64,000 nt of DNA from Pyrus communis (Eukaryota > Streptophyta > Magnoliopsida > Rosales > Rosaceae), in contig NC_084813.1 in the NCBI RefSeq assembly GCF_963583255.1, positions 4,616,001-4,680,000 on the forward strand. The letters run 5' to 3'. A model generated the notes under the pieces. That model saw only the letters and a list, made by a program, of their open reading frames with translations, made no database searches and was not told the origin of the DNA. Both the position numbers and the translations under genes were made by a program. This document shows positions 49,684-61,100 of the stretch, in pieces. Position 1 is the first letter of the stretch; each line of letters begins with the position of its first letter.

Positions 49684-51513
49684 GAGGCCCTATGGACAAA
49701 TACACACAAACAATATGAAGTGAGACGTACAGTCTTCAAATTGAGGAAGACCCCAATGTTCGGGCTGAAACTCCAAAAGAGAATGAAGCACAGTATCTGC
49801 AAGGGAAGAACAACCAGCAGCTTCACCACGGGATGGGACAGCCACTACCTCCATTCCGGCGGCTTTGGCAGCTTTAACACCAACCCTGTTCAAAATATAT
49901 TGATTCTAGACATGAATACCCTGGCAGCATATGCTTGAAAAAAGATGGCTTTAATTTATCAGCAGTGTATATCTCCAAATACATATTTGATCAAAATGAA
50001 ATAAATTTAAGTTCAGATGTATATGTTTGTGACTGATCTTACACTGAGTCTTCAATCACTAGGCAATGAACTGCATCCACACCCATTTGCTTCGCTGCCT
50101 CTTCAAATCTGTAAACGTTTTGGAAAGCATATTAGCATCAGCGAAAAGGAAAATAGAATGCATGAGAGGTGATGTTTTCTTCTTGACAGAAAATTGATCA
50201 GGCCTCTGAATGTTTTAGGTTGAAAAGGGATGGGGCGTTACAAAGTTTGATTTGTATGTGTTCAAGGGAGCCTTGTATTTTCTATGAATTCACTTACAAA
50301 TCTGGAGCGGGCTTCCCTGCTTTAACCTGGTCACTGCCAAGAATTACTGAAAACAGTTCCTTCCAACCTATAATATACAGATGAAGTAAACAGATTATAA
50401 AAATCATGAGCATTCACAGGCCATCCATTACAGTACACAGAAACTTGCATGAGAAAATGAATAACGCAGAACGATAGACAACATAGAACAATTTAACATG
50501 AAACACAGAGAGATATAATTTTCATTGTTTACACTGACTGATTTTCCCCGTGGCATAGCACGAACATCTACTCGATCTTTACAAACAGCCCCTATAATGA
50601 CTACGAATATAACATTGGATCAAGGAATACTTATAAAACAACGAATGTGTAACACTTTTTCCAGGTAAATATCTACGATAATAAGTTTCCTGACTGGTGC
50701 GGAAGCCGTAGATTCAATATTGATTGAATCAGCCCTTTTTTAAAGACCAAAATTAAGAAAATAACAGTAAGAAAGTAGGACAAAACGCAGCAACACATTG
50801 CCTCTTCATTTTATTGCGAAATGTAGGCTTAGCAGAGAGAAATAACATTGGTTATTGTTAACAATGAGAAAATTGTACAAACCTCGATGGTGAGAGATTT
50901 TTGCTTCTATGTATTCCCGTAAGGAGTTTGAAGCAAGAGCCATAGGTACTCCGTGGTCATGGAAGTGTTTGATAACGCGATTTGCACCAGGAAGAGCTTT
51001 CGCATACTTCCACCTATAAGTACACAGTTAAACAACTTTAGCGCACAGGGAGCAACACAAGGCCAACAGATATGCACATAATTCGAAAGCGCTTACTTTT
51101 CCTGGTACATGGGGATGATTTGTTGGACAAACTCATCAGGGGTGAATGGCAGATGATAGTCCTTAACAACCGAAGCTGCCGAGTCCTTGAGTGTCATCCC
51201 CAACCTCTTCTTCTCCTCCCTTGCCTTGTCCAATACTTTGCCATTCCGGGCCAAGAATTCCTCGAACACGCCCCTTGTTGCCCGCTCTGAACCACATTCA
51301 CACACACACACACACAAGAGTAAGAGTTTGAAAACTAAGAAAACAGCAAGAACAAGAAACCCACAAAGCCAAAAGAAATACAAATATTGTGGGGAGGGGG
51401 AATTTGAGACCTGTGTCCAAAAGGGTGCCATCCAAATCGAAAATGACAGCCAAAATATTGGGTTTTGGGTTCTCTGCATCTGCATTGTTGCACTCACACT
51501 CGCAGCAGCTCAT
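48615..51513 (-). CDS. HAD-family phosphatase with diverged riboflavin kinase-like domain (FMN hydrolase/FHY-like)
   Basis: About ten exons join to roughly 390 residues. Residues 20-240 form a HAD phosphatase: motif I AVIFDLDGTLLDT (nucleophile Asp), motif II LASNS, motif III Lys in GSDQVKAGKPAPDLF, motif IV CLVIEDS. The wording KALPGANRVIKHFHDHGVPM and SLLEFQPEHWGLPQFEDW fits plant bifunctional riboflavin kinase/FMN hydrolases, in which this half dephosphorylates FMN to riboflavin. The second half (VDKALPIEPIYFSGLYANGF, DQVWGVFFGWAVADMQKTYR, VVVAIGF, MKLLLVGYIR) follows the flavokinase fold, but the usual G-x-PTAN nucleotide/Mg motif is not seen. The phosphatase half looks intact; the kinase half is probably inactive. 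The start is the ATG at MSCCECEC, a Cys-rich N-terminus. A poly-G run lies in an intron. Confidence 0.85.
49650..49682. repeat. Poly-G/poly-C homopolymer run
   Basis: More than 30 consecutive G on the plus strand, preceded by GGGAGAGAG and followed by GAGAGG, sit in an intron of the FHY-like gene. On the transcribed strand it is poly-C, close upstream of a splice acceptor, so it may serve as the pyrimidine tract. The exact length in an assembly of such a run is unreliable. Confidence 0.85.
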
Positions 51514-51559
51514 GGTATATTGGCAAGATTGGTGTATCGGTAATTTGGTATTGGTAGCT

Positions 51560-53183
51560 CAGCCCAGCCGAAGGTTGAAGGAAGTGAGAAAACAAGGATT
51601 CAATTGGACTATATGTTCATGTGTTCAAGTATCTTATTATATAAACAATCATAACATGCATCAGGGCCGCTCGTAATTAACCCCCAATCAATCAACGTTT
51701 GGGCATTCGGATTCCTAATTTCGAATGTGGAATTTGGAATGGCATTGTTCTGGGAATTGAATGCAAATTGTGACGGAGATGAGACGAGATAATATGCAAA
51801 TTGAAGAAAGAAATTCGGAATTTCAGATTGTGTGTGTCGGTTTTGCTTCCACTTTGAGACTTGAGTCGTCAATCGCAAACAGGAGGAGAATCTGAAAACG
51901 ACTGTCGCCTGCTGCTCTTACGTGAAAGAAAGCGTTTCAATCTCAAATGGCGAATTTTCACGGGCGGATTCGGATATGCTTTTTCGTTGTTTTCATGCGG
52001 TATGCTGAGTGCTGCTGACGGAGAAAACTGTAAAGCACAATACCCCAACTAATAACAATATTACATCCTTACAATGATACACCATCAAATATTGGCGGAA
52101 TCAGGATTAGAATTTTAGGGGTCTCGGTTAAATGTTTAAGTTTTTAGACGGAAAAATCACGCAAAAAGTTTTTAGTTTGTTTAGTGAGGCATTTCGTCGC
52201 ACATGTTAATAGATATTGACATAGATTAAAGCAATATGTTGAGTGTTATCAAGAGTATATGTTGACTTCTGTAGATGTAATCTGCCGAGTACTGTCGAAA
52301 TATACCTAGCAAACACTACATCAAACACTTGGTGACCACAAACGAGTTTCGTACGAAACATTCAGAGAGTCCTCGAAAGATCTTCACATGCGTGTTCTCC
52401 TGCCTTGCAGTGGTTTGGGGACCACCTTGGTCCCTATAAAACAAAGAGAGTTTATGGGAAATGATACATAAACAACATTTTTTTCTTTTCCTACATACTC
52501 CTATTTAATTCTGTCAGTTCATTTTATTACATTTATTCAATCCGAGATTGTTAGAAATAAAAGAGTACTAAGAGACCAAAAATGGTATATATTTAAACCC
52601 TTGCGTGCAATAGTACCAACAAACTACCTACTCGCCCAATGATCGAAAATCGAAAAAACAAAGACAAAAAACACACTATAATTCGAGCACGGGCAAATGC
52701 AACAGAGAGAATTCCAATTTCCAAACGCGCCAAAATCATAGCTTCTAAAAACTTTGGCGTTTGTTCTAAACAAAAACGTAGCTGGCTGGCTTGTTATGCC
52801 AAACGATTCCGTTTTTGTTAGAAGCAGACACAATATATGTCCACAATGAACGTTAAAGTCCTCTCCATTCGGATTCGGACTCAATCTTTCCATCAACTTT
52901 GGGAACACATAAAACTCCGAAGCTAATGCCATACGGGCGTTTAACGACGAGGACACCCGGGACATGAACCATACAAGGCGCTTCGGACACCAGGCCCGCT
53001 AATCAGGTGGGGGTGAAAATGCACAAAGATACTGCAATATGACTTCAAACGCATTGTTTCAGCATAGTTTTAGGGTTACTCATTGGATGCTCATAACTTG
53101 GTGGACAGGAACCAAACTAGCGTGCGCTTACCATCAGAGGCGAGCCTCGCCACCCATGTGTACTCAACCACTTCCAATACAAT
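51560..53183. other. Spacer without supported genes
   Basis: Upstream region of the FHY-like gene and unique-looking AT-rich DNA. Open frames here (for example around 52624-52965) show no recognisable protein family on either strand. No repeats with clear ends were found between 51600 and 53180. Confidence 0.35.
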
Positions 53184-53910
53184 GAGAAATTTTTTCATGT
53201 GACTGGAACATACACCTTAATATGACAGGTGGTGTTCCTCACCAATAACCTATGGACATCTGTATCCTTATAGCATAACAATTTAATACATATAAATTTT
53301 ATTAAAAAAAATCCAAATAAACAAGACTTGCACTGTTTCCAACATTTGCTTTATAGTCTCAGTCTCCCAAAATACCCCCATCTCCTCCTGACTCTTCCCC
53401 ACCCCCCCAAATTGTTACAGGCAAAATCTTGAATGGAGGTCGGTGACGGCAAAATCTTAAACCACCCATCTCTGTCGTCACTTGTGATTTCACCCGGTAT
53501 GCTCCATCTCTTCTCTCTCTTCCTCTTTTTCTTTCTCCTATCCTCTCTCTCTTCCTCTTTTTCTTTCTCCTATCCTCTCTCGTTCTCTCCCCCTCTTATT
53601 TCGACATGGAACCAAAGGGATAGTTAGCCGGACCTTTAGGCTTGCCGTCACCGATCTCCATTTAACATTTTTCCGGTGACAATGGGGGGAGAAGAGTCAG
53701 GAGGAGACGGGGCGTCTTCGGATATTAGGACTAGAAAGCAACTCTTGGGAACAATGTAGGCCTCGTTTATTTTGATTTTTTTAATAAAATTTAAATGTAT
53801 TAAATTGTTATGCTATAAGGATACATGTGTCCATAAGTTCCACTCGTCATCCTGAGGTGTGTACGTTCGAGTGACATGGCAAAATTTTTCCAATACTAGA
53901 ATGTGGCAAA
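53184..53910. mobile_element. Near-palindromic foldback element
   Basis: Left arm motifs recur inverted at the right: GAGAAATTTTTTCATGTGAC with GTGACATGGCAAAATTTTTC, TATCCTTATAGCATAACAAT with ATTGTTATGCTATAAGGATA, CTCCTCCTGACTCTTCCCC with GGGGAGAAGAGTCAGGAGG. Arms extend nearly to the centre near 53560, which is a CT-rich stretch (TCTCTCTCTTCCTCTTTTTC occurs twice). The terminal motif links it to the GGAACAC repeats at 366 and 32609. Flanks CAATACAAT and CAATACTAG agree in six of nine bases, so a target duplication is only suggested. Confidence 0.75.
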
Positions 53911-54395
53911 GTGGATGACATACCGCATTCTTCTATGGCTGACGGTGTTTAACGTTTCTCACTACAACTATAAACCCTAGAACAAATTAAGAAGCAACAG
54001 GACAGAGTAACATAGATTAACACCATACATAAAGGTTTATAGCAACAGTGAAACAAACAACACACGAGTATAAAATCATCCATCTGGGCTACGTCATTTT
54101 CGCTAAAACACGAAAATCACCCTAAGCAATTGGTTAATCCTCTGTGCTCCATTCAACGTAACCAAGTATGAAAAGCTAGTGCAAAGCAGATCGAACCATG
54201 CCCGGATACAATGATATTATAAACCACACCACATAACATGGGACTCAACTTGACAGGGCGGGAAAAAGGAAAGAAATTACTACAGAACAACATGGTAAAC
54301 AATGAACGCCTGAATTTTGTCCAACACCGAAGGAAACGAGACTCAGGTCCATCCCTGATCCATAATACGCGGCGTATCCTAAGATGCCACCTGCA

Positions 54396-56278
54396 TCACT
54401 GCCAGAGAAACAAATGAGCAAAGTAGTCGTACATCAATATTACTCACAAACAGCTAAGAAATATGTGAGATACTCACGGTTGCCTCTTCCAGCCCGCCAA
54501 TCTTGGCATTGCCATTCACCTTTTGTGAATCTTCTGCAGCGAAAATGAGAGCAATAATAAGTGTTAAAGATGATGCTTGGTCTTTAAAATAGAACAAATA
54601 TTTTGTCCGCTAACGAGTTTAATTTGAATTTCATATTAGACTATTGATGATTTGACAAAAAATCAAATAACATTTTGCTGAACTCCACATATCATTTCAA
54701 AGCCTAAATAAAAACAAATATAATCCAATTCTTTGAATGTAAATTATAAACGCTTGTTTAATTTGAGTTACTCGATAAAAATTATCATAAAATAAGTGGA
54801 GGGAGTTCTTCTATAAAGTGCGTACTGAAAACTTGTTTTGTTATGAACCTGCCTCCAATCACTAAGTCATGATTAGAGACATAAGCTTTTAGTTGTCAAG
54901 AATCAAGGCATACAATGTAAAACATCAGAGACGAAAGCAGTCCAACAACCAGGCAAGGTTGCAGAAACACTGTTGGGAGTATACCCTTTTTTAAACCCAA
55001 CAAGATTCCTCAAAATAAACTACGAATCAACAAATGCGATCCTAGAATCTAAACTTGGAAAAAGAAACCACTGCCCTTACTACAACAAACTTGTGAAGAC
55101 TACATTCATTCAGTTGTTAATTTGTTCACATAAATCCTGTAAGATCTACATGTTTGCTTTTAAAGTTTCTTTTCCATAATCCATTACAACTTGATTCAAT
55201 GGGTGTGAGCGACTATAGCACCTGAACACCTATATTGGCCCAAGGATAATTGCGACAAGTTTGTCACCAGAAACCGTTGGCCATAACTGACAACCAAAAG
55301 CAGGTTATCCGACCTGAATAAATGCAAGAAACAATTCCTTTGAAGGGTATTTGATACTAAGAATCCATAGCCATCAATTCATCAAATAAACATATCATCT
55401 CTGCTAGAAATAAATGAAATATGAGCTAGGTTGGATGGCATTTGTTTTATAAATTTCTTCCATTACCTATTTATTTCTCTCCTTCAATGCAAAAAAAACA
55501 ACATAGTTCCTCAACTAGCATATGCAACCTTTTAATGCCATTACACTACAATAGTGGACGAGACTTCAGCATGATGCCAATCTCTTCCCTCTAAGAAAAT
55601 ACTTCAAAAGTACACAAACAGACACCACAAGCATAAGAATGGTAACATCGCGTAACTTATAAATGCATCAAGTAAAAGATGGGAACATCCAGCAAAGAGA
55701 CCTATGAAACACAATTAGATTTAAAATCCAATCAAATGAAGGCTAGCATACCTGAAGCAAATCCTGAAATGGACGGAAAGGAAAGAAGTGGAGCGAGGAG
55801 GGACTAATCTAATCAAAGAACTAATCCTCTAAACTTTAGTAGAGATGGAATTATGTGCATTGTTAAATCCTGAAATAATTATTAATATCACCTCCATCTT
55901 CTGGAAGGTCAGAAGTCCACAACGTGAGGTTGTCCCTTAGAAGCTGCATGATTAAGGTGCTATCTTTGTATGACTCCTCATTCAAAGAGTCAAGCTCAGC
56001 AATAGCTTCATCAAAAGCTGTCTTTGCAAGGTGGCAAGCCCTGGAAAATAGTATCCACATCAAGAAGGGAATTTTGACATAAACGTAACAGTAATCAACC
56101 TTTAAATAGCATCCTACAAACCTTTCTGGAGAATTCATGATCTCATAATAGAAGACTGAGAAATTCAGAGCCAGACCCAAACGGATGGGATGTGTAGAAG
56201 GCAACTCGGCCTCAGCAGTGGTGGTGGCAGTCTGCAACGGCATCAATTTTAAGATGAATAAACATTTCCAGTGTCAAT

Positions 56279-56322
<44 letters not shown>

Positions 56323-58116
56323 ACCTCGTACGCCTTCTTTGACTGTTCAGCAGCCTCAGTTTTATCGTCACCACTCTTGAATTCTGCAAGGTACCTATAA
56401 TAATCTCCTTTCCTACAACCAAATTATTTCGATGTCAACATTTATTTACCTTCATGATGCCCATTTCAAAAGCAATAGAAGAACAAATAAGTAAATGATA
56501 TCTCTTGGGTTTTGAGAAATATAATCTCACATCTTATAATAGAAAACAGTTGATTCACCAACTGTAGCTGAAGGAATGAGATGCTCATCGATCACTGCCA
56601 TGATATCAATACAAATGGTTGAGAGCTCTGATTCAACCTTCTGTCTATACTCCTTGAGTTGCTTCACATGACTCTCATTTCCTCTTGATTCCTCTTTCTG
56701 CTCTATTGATGATAGGATCCTCCATGATGCTCTACGAGCACCAACAACATTCTTGTACCCAACAGAAAGTAAGTTTCTCTCTTCAACTGTCAATTCAACA
56801 TCAAGATTTGCTACCTTCTTCATTGCATCGACCATCTCTGTTAACATTTAGAGAAGACGTCACATACAAAATGATATTTTAAATTTATGATCAAGTAAAC
56901 AAACCCACACTTTTTCACCAGAGGCAGAACCATGTTACAGAGAGTGGAGCTATTGCCCTATTTAAATCTAAACAGACTTTCACTCTTGCTTTCCTTCCTT
57001 CAATTGTGTCATTAGTCACTACTGAAAAGAAAATGTTGTACCATGCCAAAGTTGTTAACATAAAAAAAACATGAGAGAAAATCTGGAATAAACATAGACA
57101 GGTGGCTTCAGTTTGAGATTTTGAAGCGATATGACTTAGTTAAAAGAATTTCTTGGTCAAAATTGGAATTAGAGATCTAAACAAATATTTGACCAATTAG
57201 ATCATAATCTTCTGGAAAACAACCCATGTCAATAGGTTAGGTAAGACAAAGACCAATAATCATGGCAACTGTAAACTAAATAATGATTTTCCCAACTCGA
57301 GTACAATCCCAGATGCACTTCTTAGAAAATAAAACCTTGAGAAAAGGTTTATCCCTAGAAATTGCATCTTTTGACTGAAACAAATAAAATCAAGGAGATT
57401 ACAAATTCGATAGTAGTGCCTATTCACACACCCATTTTTATCCCCCACACACCCTTGTTAATTTTCGGCCAATCTTCTTCAATTCATTCGACCGGACGGC
57501 CGAAAATTGAGAGGGGTGTGTGAGAAGTAAAAATGGGTGTGTGGATAGCACTGATTTACTCAACCTAGCCCAAATTTTCAATACGTACATTAATTAGCCC
57601 GGGTTATTGCTTTAGTCCGATCGTACAAAATATTCCACAAGAAAAACAACAAACACTTGTGAAGTCTGTGGCAGTAAGTTTTTGTACCAAATCAAATATA
57701 TACCAAGTACTAATATAACTTTTCAGGACAAAGAATCTCCATGGAATCAGAAGTCAAAAAAAGGTCAATAGTCATAACAAGAAATCGAATGCACCAAAGA
57801 CTAGAGCAGAAATAATTAACTGACTGAATATTTGACCGATCCTTAGTTCAGATCGGCACACAACCGAAAATCGAACGAAAGATTCCCATTTCCTTCACTT
57901 TCTCACCAACCAAACACTGAATTTGCAAAATTAAAGCGACTAAAAATAAAATCAAACTCCAGATAAAGGATCACACTCAGCGTGAAGCAGAAGAATTAAA
58001 ATGCATGAAAAAAATAGGCCAAATGAGAGGGAGAAACCCTAACCATCGTATCGCTCTGCCTGCTCAGCGAGCTTGGCAAGGTAGACGAAGTTCTCACGTT
58101 CAGTAGCGAAACCCAT
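54396..58116 (-). CDS. 14-3-3 protein, epsilon group (GRF9/mu-like)
   Basis: Exons 58044-58116, 56531-56837, 56325-56412, 56122-56231, 55892-56040, 55752-55763, 54478-54533 and 54396-54398 join to 798 nt, 265 residues. Nine-helix 14-3-3 fold with the phosphopeptide groove: [74 protein letters not shown]. 14-3-3 dimers bind phosphoserine/threonine motifs in client proteins. The N-terminus [20 protein letters not shown] and the Lys-Val-Asn-Gly tail ([19 protein letters not shown]) place it near the mu isoform of the epsilon group. The stop codon TGA is alone in the last exon. A 12-nt exon (55752-55763) before the tail keeps frame; skipping it also keeps frame, so both forms may exist. Intron 1 carries a MITE and another intron a long GA tract. 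Confidence 0.93.
56282..56320. repeat. (GA)n microsatellite in 14-3-3 intron
   Basis: About 19 GA units abut the exon at 56325. On the coding strand this is a CT tract beginning immediately after the donor site of that exon, a position where length changes could affect splicing. Confidence 0.85.
57418..57552. repeat. MITE in 14-3-3 intron 1
   Basis: TATTCACACACCCATTTTTA at the left pairs with TAAAAATGGGTGTGTGGATA at the right, and the arms continue inward (CCACACACCCTT with AGGGGTGTGTGAG; AATTTTCGGCC with GGCCGAAAATT) to a loop near 57490. A 130-base near-perfect hairpin inside the first intron. Confidence 0.75.
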
Positions 58117-58424
58117 GGCGGATCGAATCTAGGGTTTTGGCAGCCTGCAGTTTGAGGTTTTTGGGGCTTCCGAATTCTTCGACTCTTTTGATCTCTCGCT
58201 CAAAATTCCAATTTCTTTCCGTAATATTTATACGAAACATAAAGGGTCAAAGAATTACCCTTTATTATTATTTTAATTATTTATTTTGTCCTCCGCTCAA
58301 AATATTATTTGTTATATCGCAGGAATTGGGATTTCGAGTCACACGGCTACTGTTTGAGACCAAATCTTCTGCACGTTTTGGACTTGTGAGTTGTGGACCA
58401 TGCGACGTGCCACGTTTTTACTGG

Positions 58425-58610
58425 GATAATCCAGATTCTCGTTGGATCTTTTATGTTTATACATCATACTATCAGAAATTATTTTAAATATTTTTATTTA
58501 AAATTAAATACAAACAATATCTAATAAAAACTAATTACACAATGTACGATTAACGTACACAATTCACGAATTTTCAGCACCCTCACTAAAAGGATCCGAA
58601 TCTCGTTGGT
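58425..58610. repeat. GGATCC-type MITE copy upstream of the 14-3-3 gene
   Basis: CCAGATTCTCGTTGGATCTT on the left and AAGGATCCGAATCTCGTTGG on the right form a partly inverted pair; the core CTAATTACACAATGTACGAT matches the family core at 48110. It lies about 310 bases upstream of the 14-3-3 start codon. Confidence 0.55.
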
Positions 58611-59099
58611 TTTTCTTGGGACAAATAGGGATATGCCAAGTGAGCTTCTAAGGTTTAGGGTTTACTATTTTTTTTTCATTGGATGAGAAAAGCCCATTAC
58701 ATGTTACATCAAGTAACTCAATAAAATTCGAGTATAGCCAAAAGGCCCAAAACCCATTCACCAACAAGATAAAACAATAATAATAATAACTAGTGTTTGT
58801 TTACACATTTTGTGTGTATGAACATATTTTTTTAGAAAATGAGTGAGAGAGAGAGAGACAGAGACAGAGAGAGAGAGAGAACGTGGGGAGTGGGAGGTTT
58901 TTGTTTTTGGTTTTTTTTTTTTTAAATATTAGAAATATTTTAACATCACCTATAGATGATGCTTTAATAAAAAACAATATAATTTGGACCTGTGAAATTA
59001 CATTATTACCCATCAATTTTTTTGTGTGATAGAATACTAAGTTGTCTTTTCACCCTATTTTGGTTGACAAAGAAGATTTCATTAATTAATACAGATAAT

Positions 59100-59222
59100 G
59101 GAAAGTGTTATTGACACTTCAAAAATCTCATTTTACACTCCTCAAAAGTGTATTTTTTTTCTTCTAAATATAGAAAGTTTGAAGTGTAGAATGTGAATTT
59201 TGGAGTGCAAATAATAATTCTC
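59100..59222. repeat. MITE of the family split by the hAT element
   Basis: The left end GTGTTATTGACACTTCAAAA pairs with the right end TTTTGGAGTGCAAATAATAA. The interior AGAAAGTTTGAAGTGTAGAA repeats the pairing. It is an uninterrupted copy of the element that flanks the hAT insertion at 37740-37789 and 40499-40575. Confidence 0.65.
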
Positions 59223-60307
59223 ATAATAATAAACTAATCTTTATCTTATTAAGGCAGAACACAATTGTTGTCTCTACCACCACGCTAACAACCACAAAGG
59301 TATTGCAACATAAAAATTATCAACCCGCAATGAGAAACTATCCCCAACCAAATTTGGTCATTAAAACCATCACATGGGAGAAGAGTCACCATATTCAATA
59401 ACCGTTAGATGCCCCTGCAAGGAGAACCAAAAACAAAAATAAATAAGAAAGCGATGGGGCTAAGAGGCATTTAAAACACCCTCACCTTGGGCAAAAGCCA
59501 CAACACAGTTGGTCCCAATTTTCTGGTATGCCTGTCGTGTGCGAAGCAGTGATGAGAGGTTGAGATATGATGTCCAAAACAAATGTGTCATTTCTAGCTT
59601 TGAGCAGAGGTGAGGAATAGGATGTGAAAAGAAGCTGTTTAGGCCATAATTAAAAATAAGGCATGTTATGGGACCAAATTATTTTTATTTACACAAAATT
59701 TGCACGACTCCGACTTACCAACTTCAAAGCCCAATTTGGAACCTTATCTCAGGGCTCGGACAACCATCTCACTACATCTCAACTCGTCTGAAAGTTCGGA
59801 TAGGGTTCATGCTGAGGAGCGTCTATCACGCAGACAACCAAACCTGGGAATTATTGGAGTTGTGCTCTAAATACTAATTTTATAAATTGGATATTATGTA
59901 ACAAAGTTTAGGGTTTAGGATTTTATTAATTTTAAAAAAATCGGATTTAATTAAATGGGGCTTGTGCCCCTTCTCTCTCTTATTTCTTTAAATTGTGAGC
60001 TTCTATCTCCCTCTTTATGTGACTCGCCTAATTCTTCGGAATTAGGTTTCTACTTAGACATATGATGTATAGATTTAGGATGGTTAATATAATAGGACGA
60101 TTTGAAGATAATCCCAAGAAGACCAAAGAGGAAAAAGGCACGACGCCAACGGCTAGCAATGAATGTATGATAATTATTCTTGTTGCATGCTTATTTAATT
60201 TTATTCAGGGGAAATGATGTTAAAATTAACAACAAATCACCTGCCGACCTTTAAGTTAAATTGTGTGGCTCGCAGTTTAATCAACTTTAATCCATGATCA
60301 ATTCTTT

Positions 60308-60381
60308 TCACTGTTTGCAGGCACATCTTCAAGGCCAGTTATCTTGGCTGCAATGTTGGCTTCCTCCTTGATGTTGCATGT
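60308..60381 (-). pseudogene. Stray SAG12-like protease fragment
   Basis: Bases TTGCAGGCACATCTTCAAGG, then CCAGTTATCTTGGCTGCAAT and GTTGCATGT, match the protease exon 2 region encoding [18 protein letters not shown] and AN (compare 16551-16614). About 70 bases match with few differences, more than 30 kb from the array and flanked by unrelated DNA. Confidence 0.8.
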
Positions 60382-60463
60382 TTCGAATAAATGCTATTTG
60401 GACCACCTTACTGACCAACTTCGCGTCTTGATAAAGCATAGTCAAGAAATATTATCTAATTAA

Positions 60464-60652
60464 GAGCTTATTTGAATGTGTTTTTAAAATAACTGAAATT
60501 ATTTGTGGTAAAAATGTTTTTAGAACCAATTTTTAGTAAACATGCAAGTAAATCATGAAGAAGCATTTAAAGTGCTTCCTGGAATCCAAAAATATTTTCT
60601 CTAAAAGCGCTTTTAGTTATTTGAAAAGCACATCGAAACAAGCCCTAAATTA
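60464..60652. repeat. hAT-like MITE
   Basis: The left end GAGCTTATTTGAATGTGTTT and the right end AAAAGCACATCGAAACAAGC (then CCT) are imperfect inverted copies of a GGGCTTGTTTGGATGTGCTT-type terminus, common in dicot non-autonomous hAT elements. Interior motifs AAGTGCTTC and AAAAGCGCTTTTA are self-complementary. Confidence 0.6.
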
Positions 60653-61100
60653 AGGATTTGATCTTATCTGTTTTCCAATATTTATTTCTCTAAACAGGTG
60701 AATATGGATTTAATAAAGTTTAAACCAAAATCAAGGGTTTTTGTGTCCTTACAAATTTAACTCCAATTTTACAACATTTTCAGCTAAAAAATAACACCCA
60801 CATAAAAGAATTCGACTCTTGTCTTCCCCATTCGTCGAATAGAAACAAAAGCAGAGGCAAAATCGTATAGAATTGTATTATTTTTCCATCCTTTACAATA
60901 TTCCATATTCATACAGTACATAAAAAAAATCAACAGAAATAACGAGACAATAATTCCTTTTAATTCACTGCACATATCTTTACTTCCAAGCAACCAATTA
61001 TCTGCAACTCTTGAAAAATAAACGAATAAACCTTTGCAAGTGCTGCATCACAACCATCACTCGAATATTCCGCTGGTTCGTGGAGAGGTCTGTCTTGAAC

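Noticed and set aside
52624..52965. 113-codon frame upstream of the second foldback
   Set aside because: No domain, no supporting splice structure and no conserved wording on either strand.
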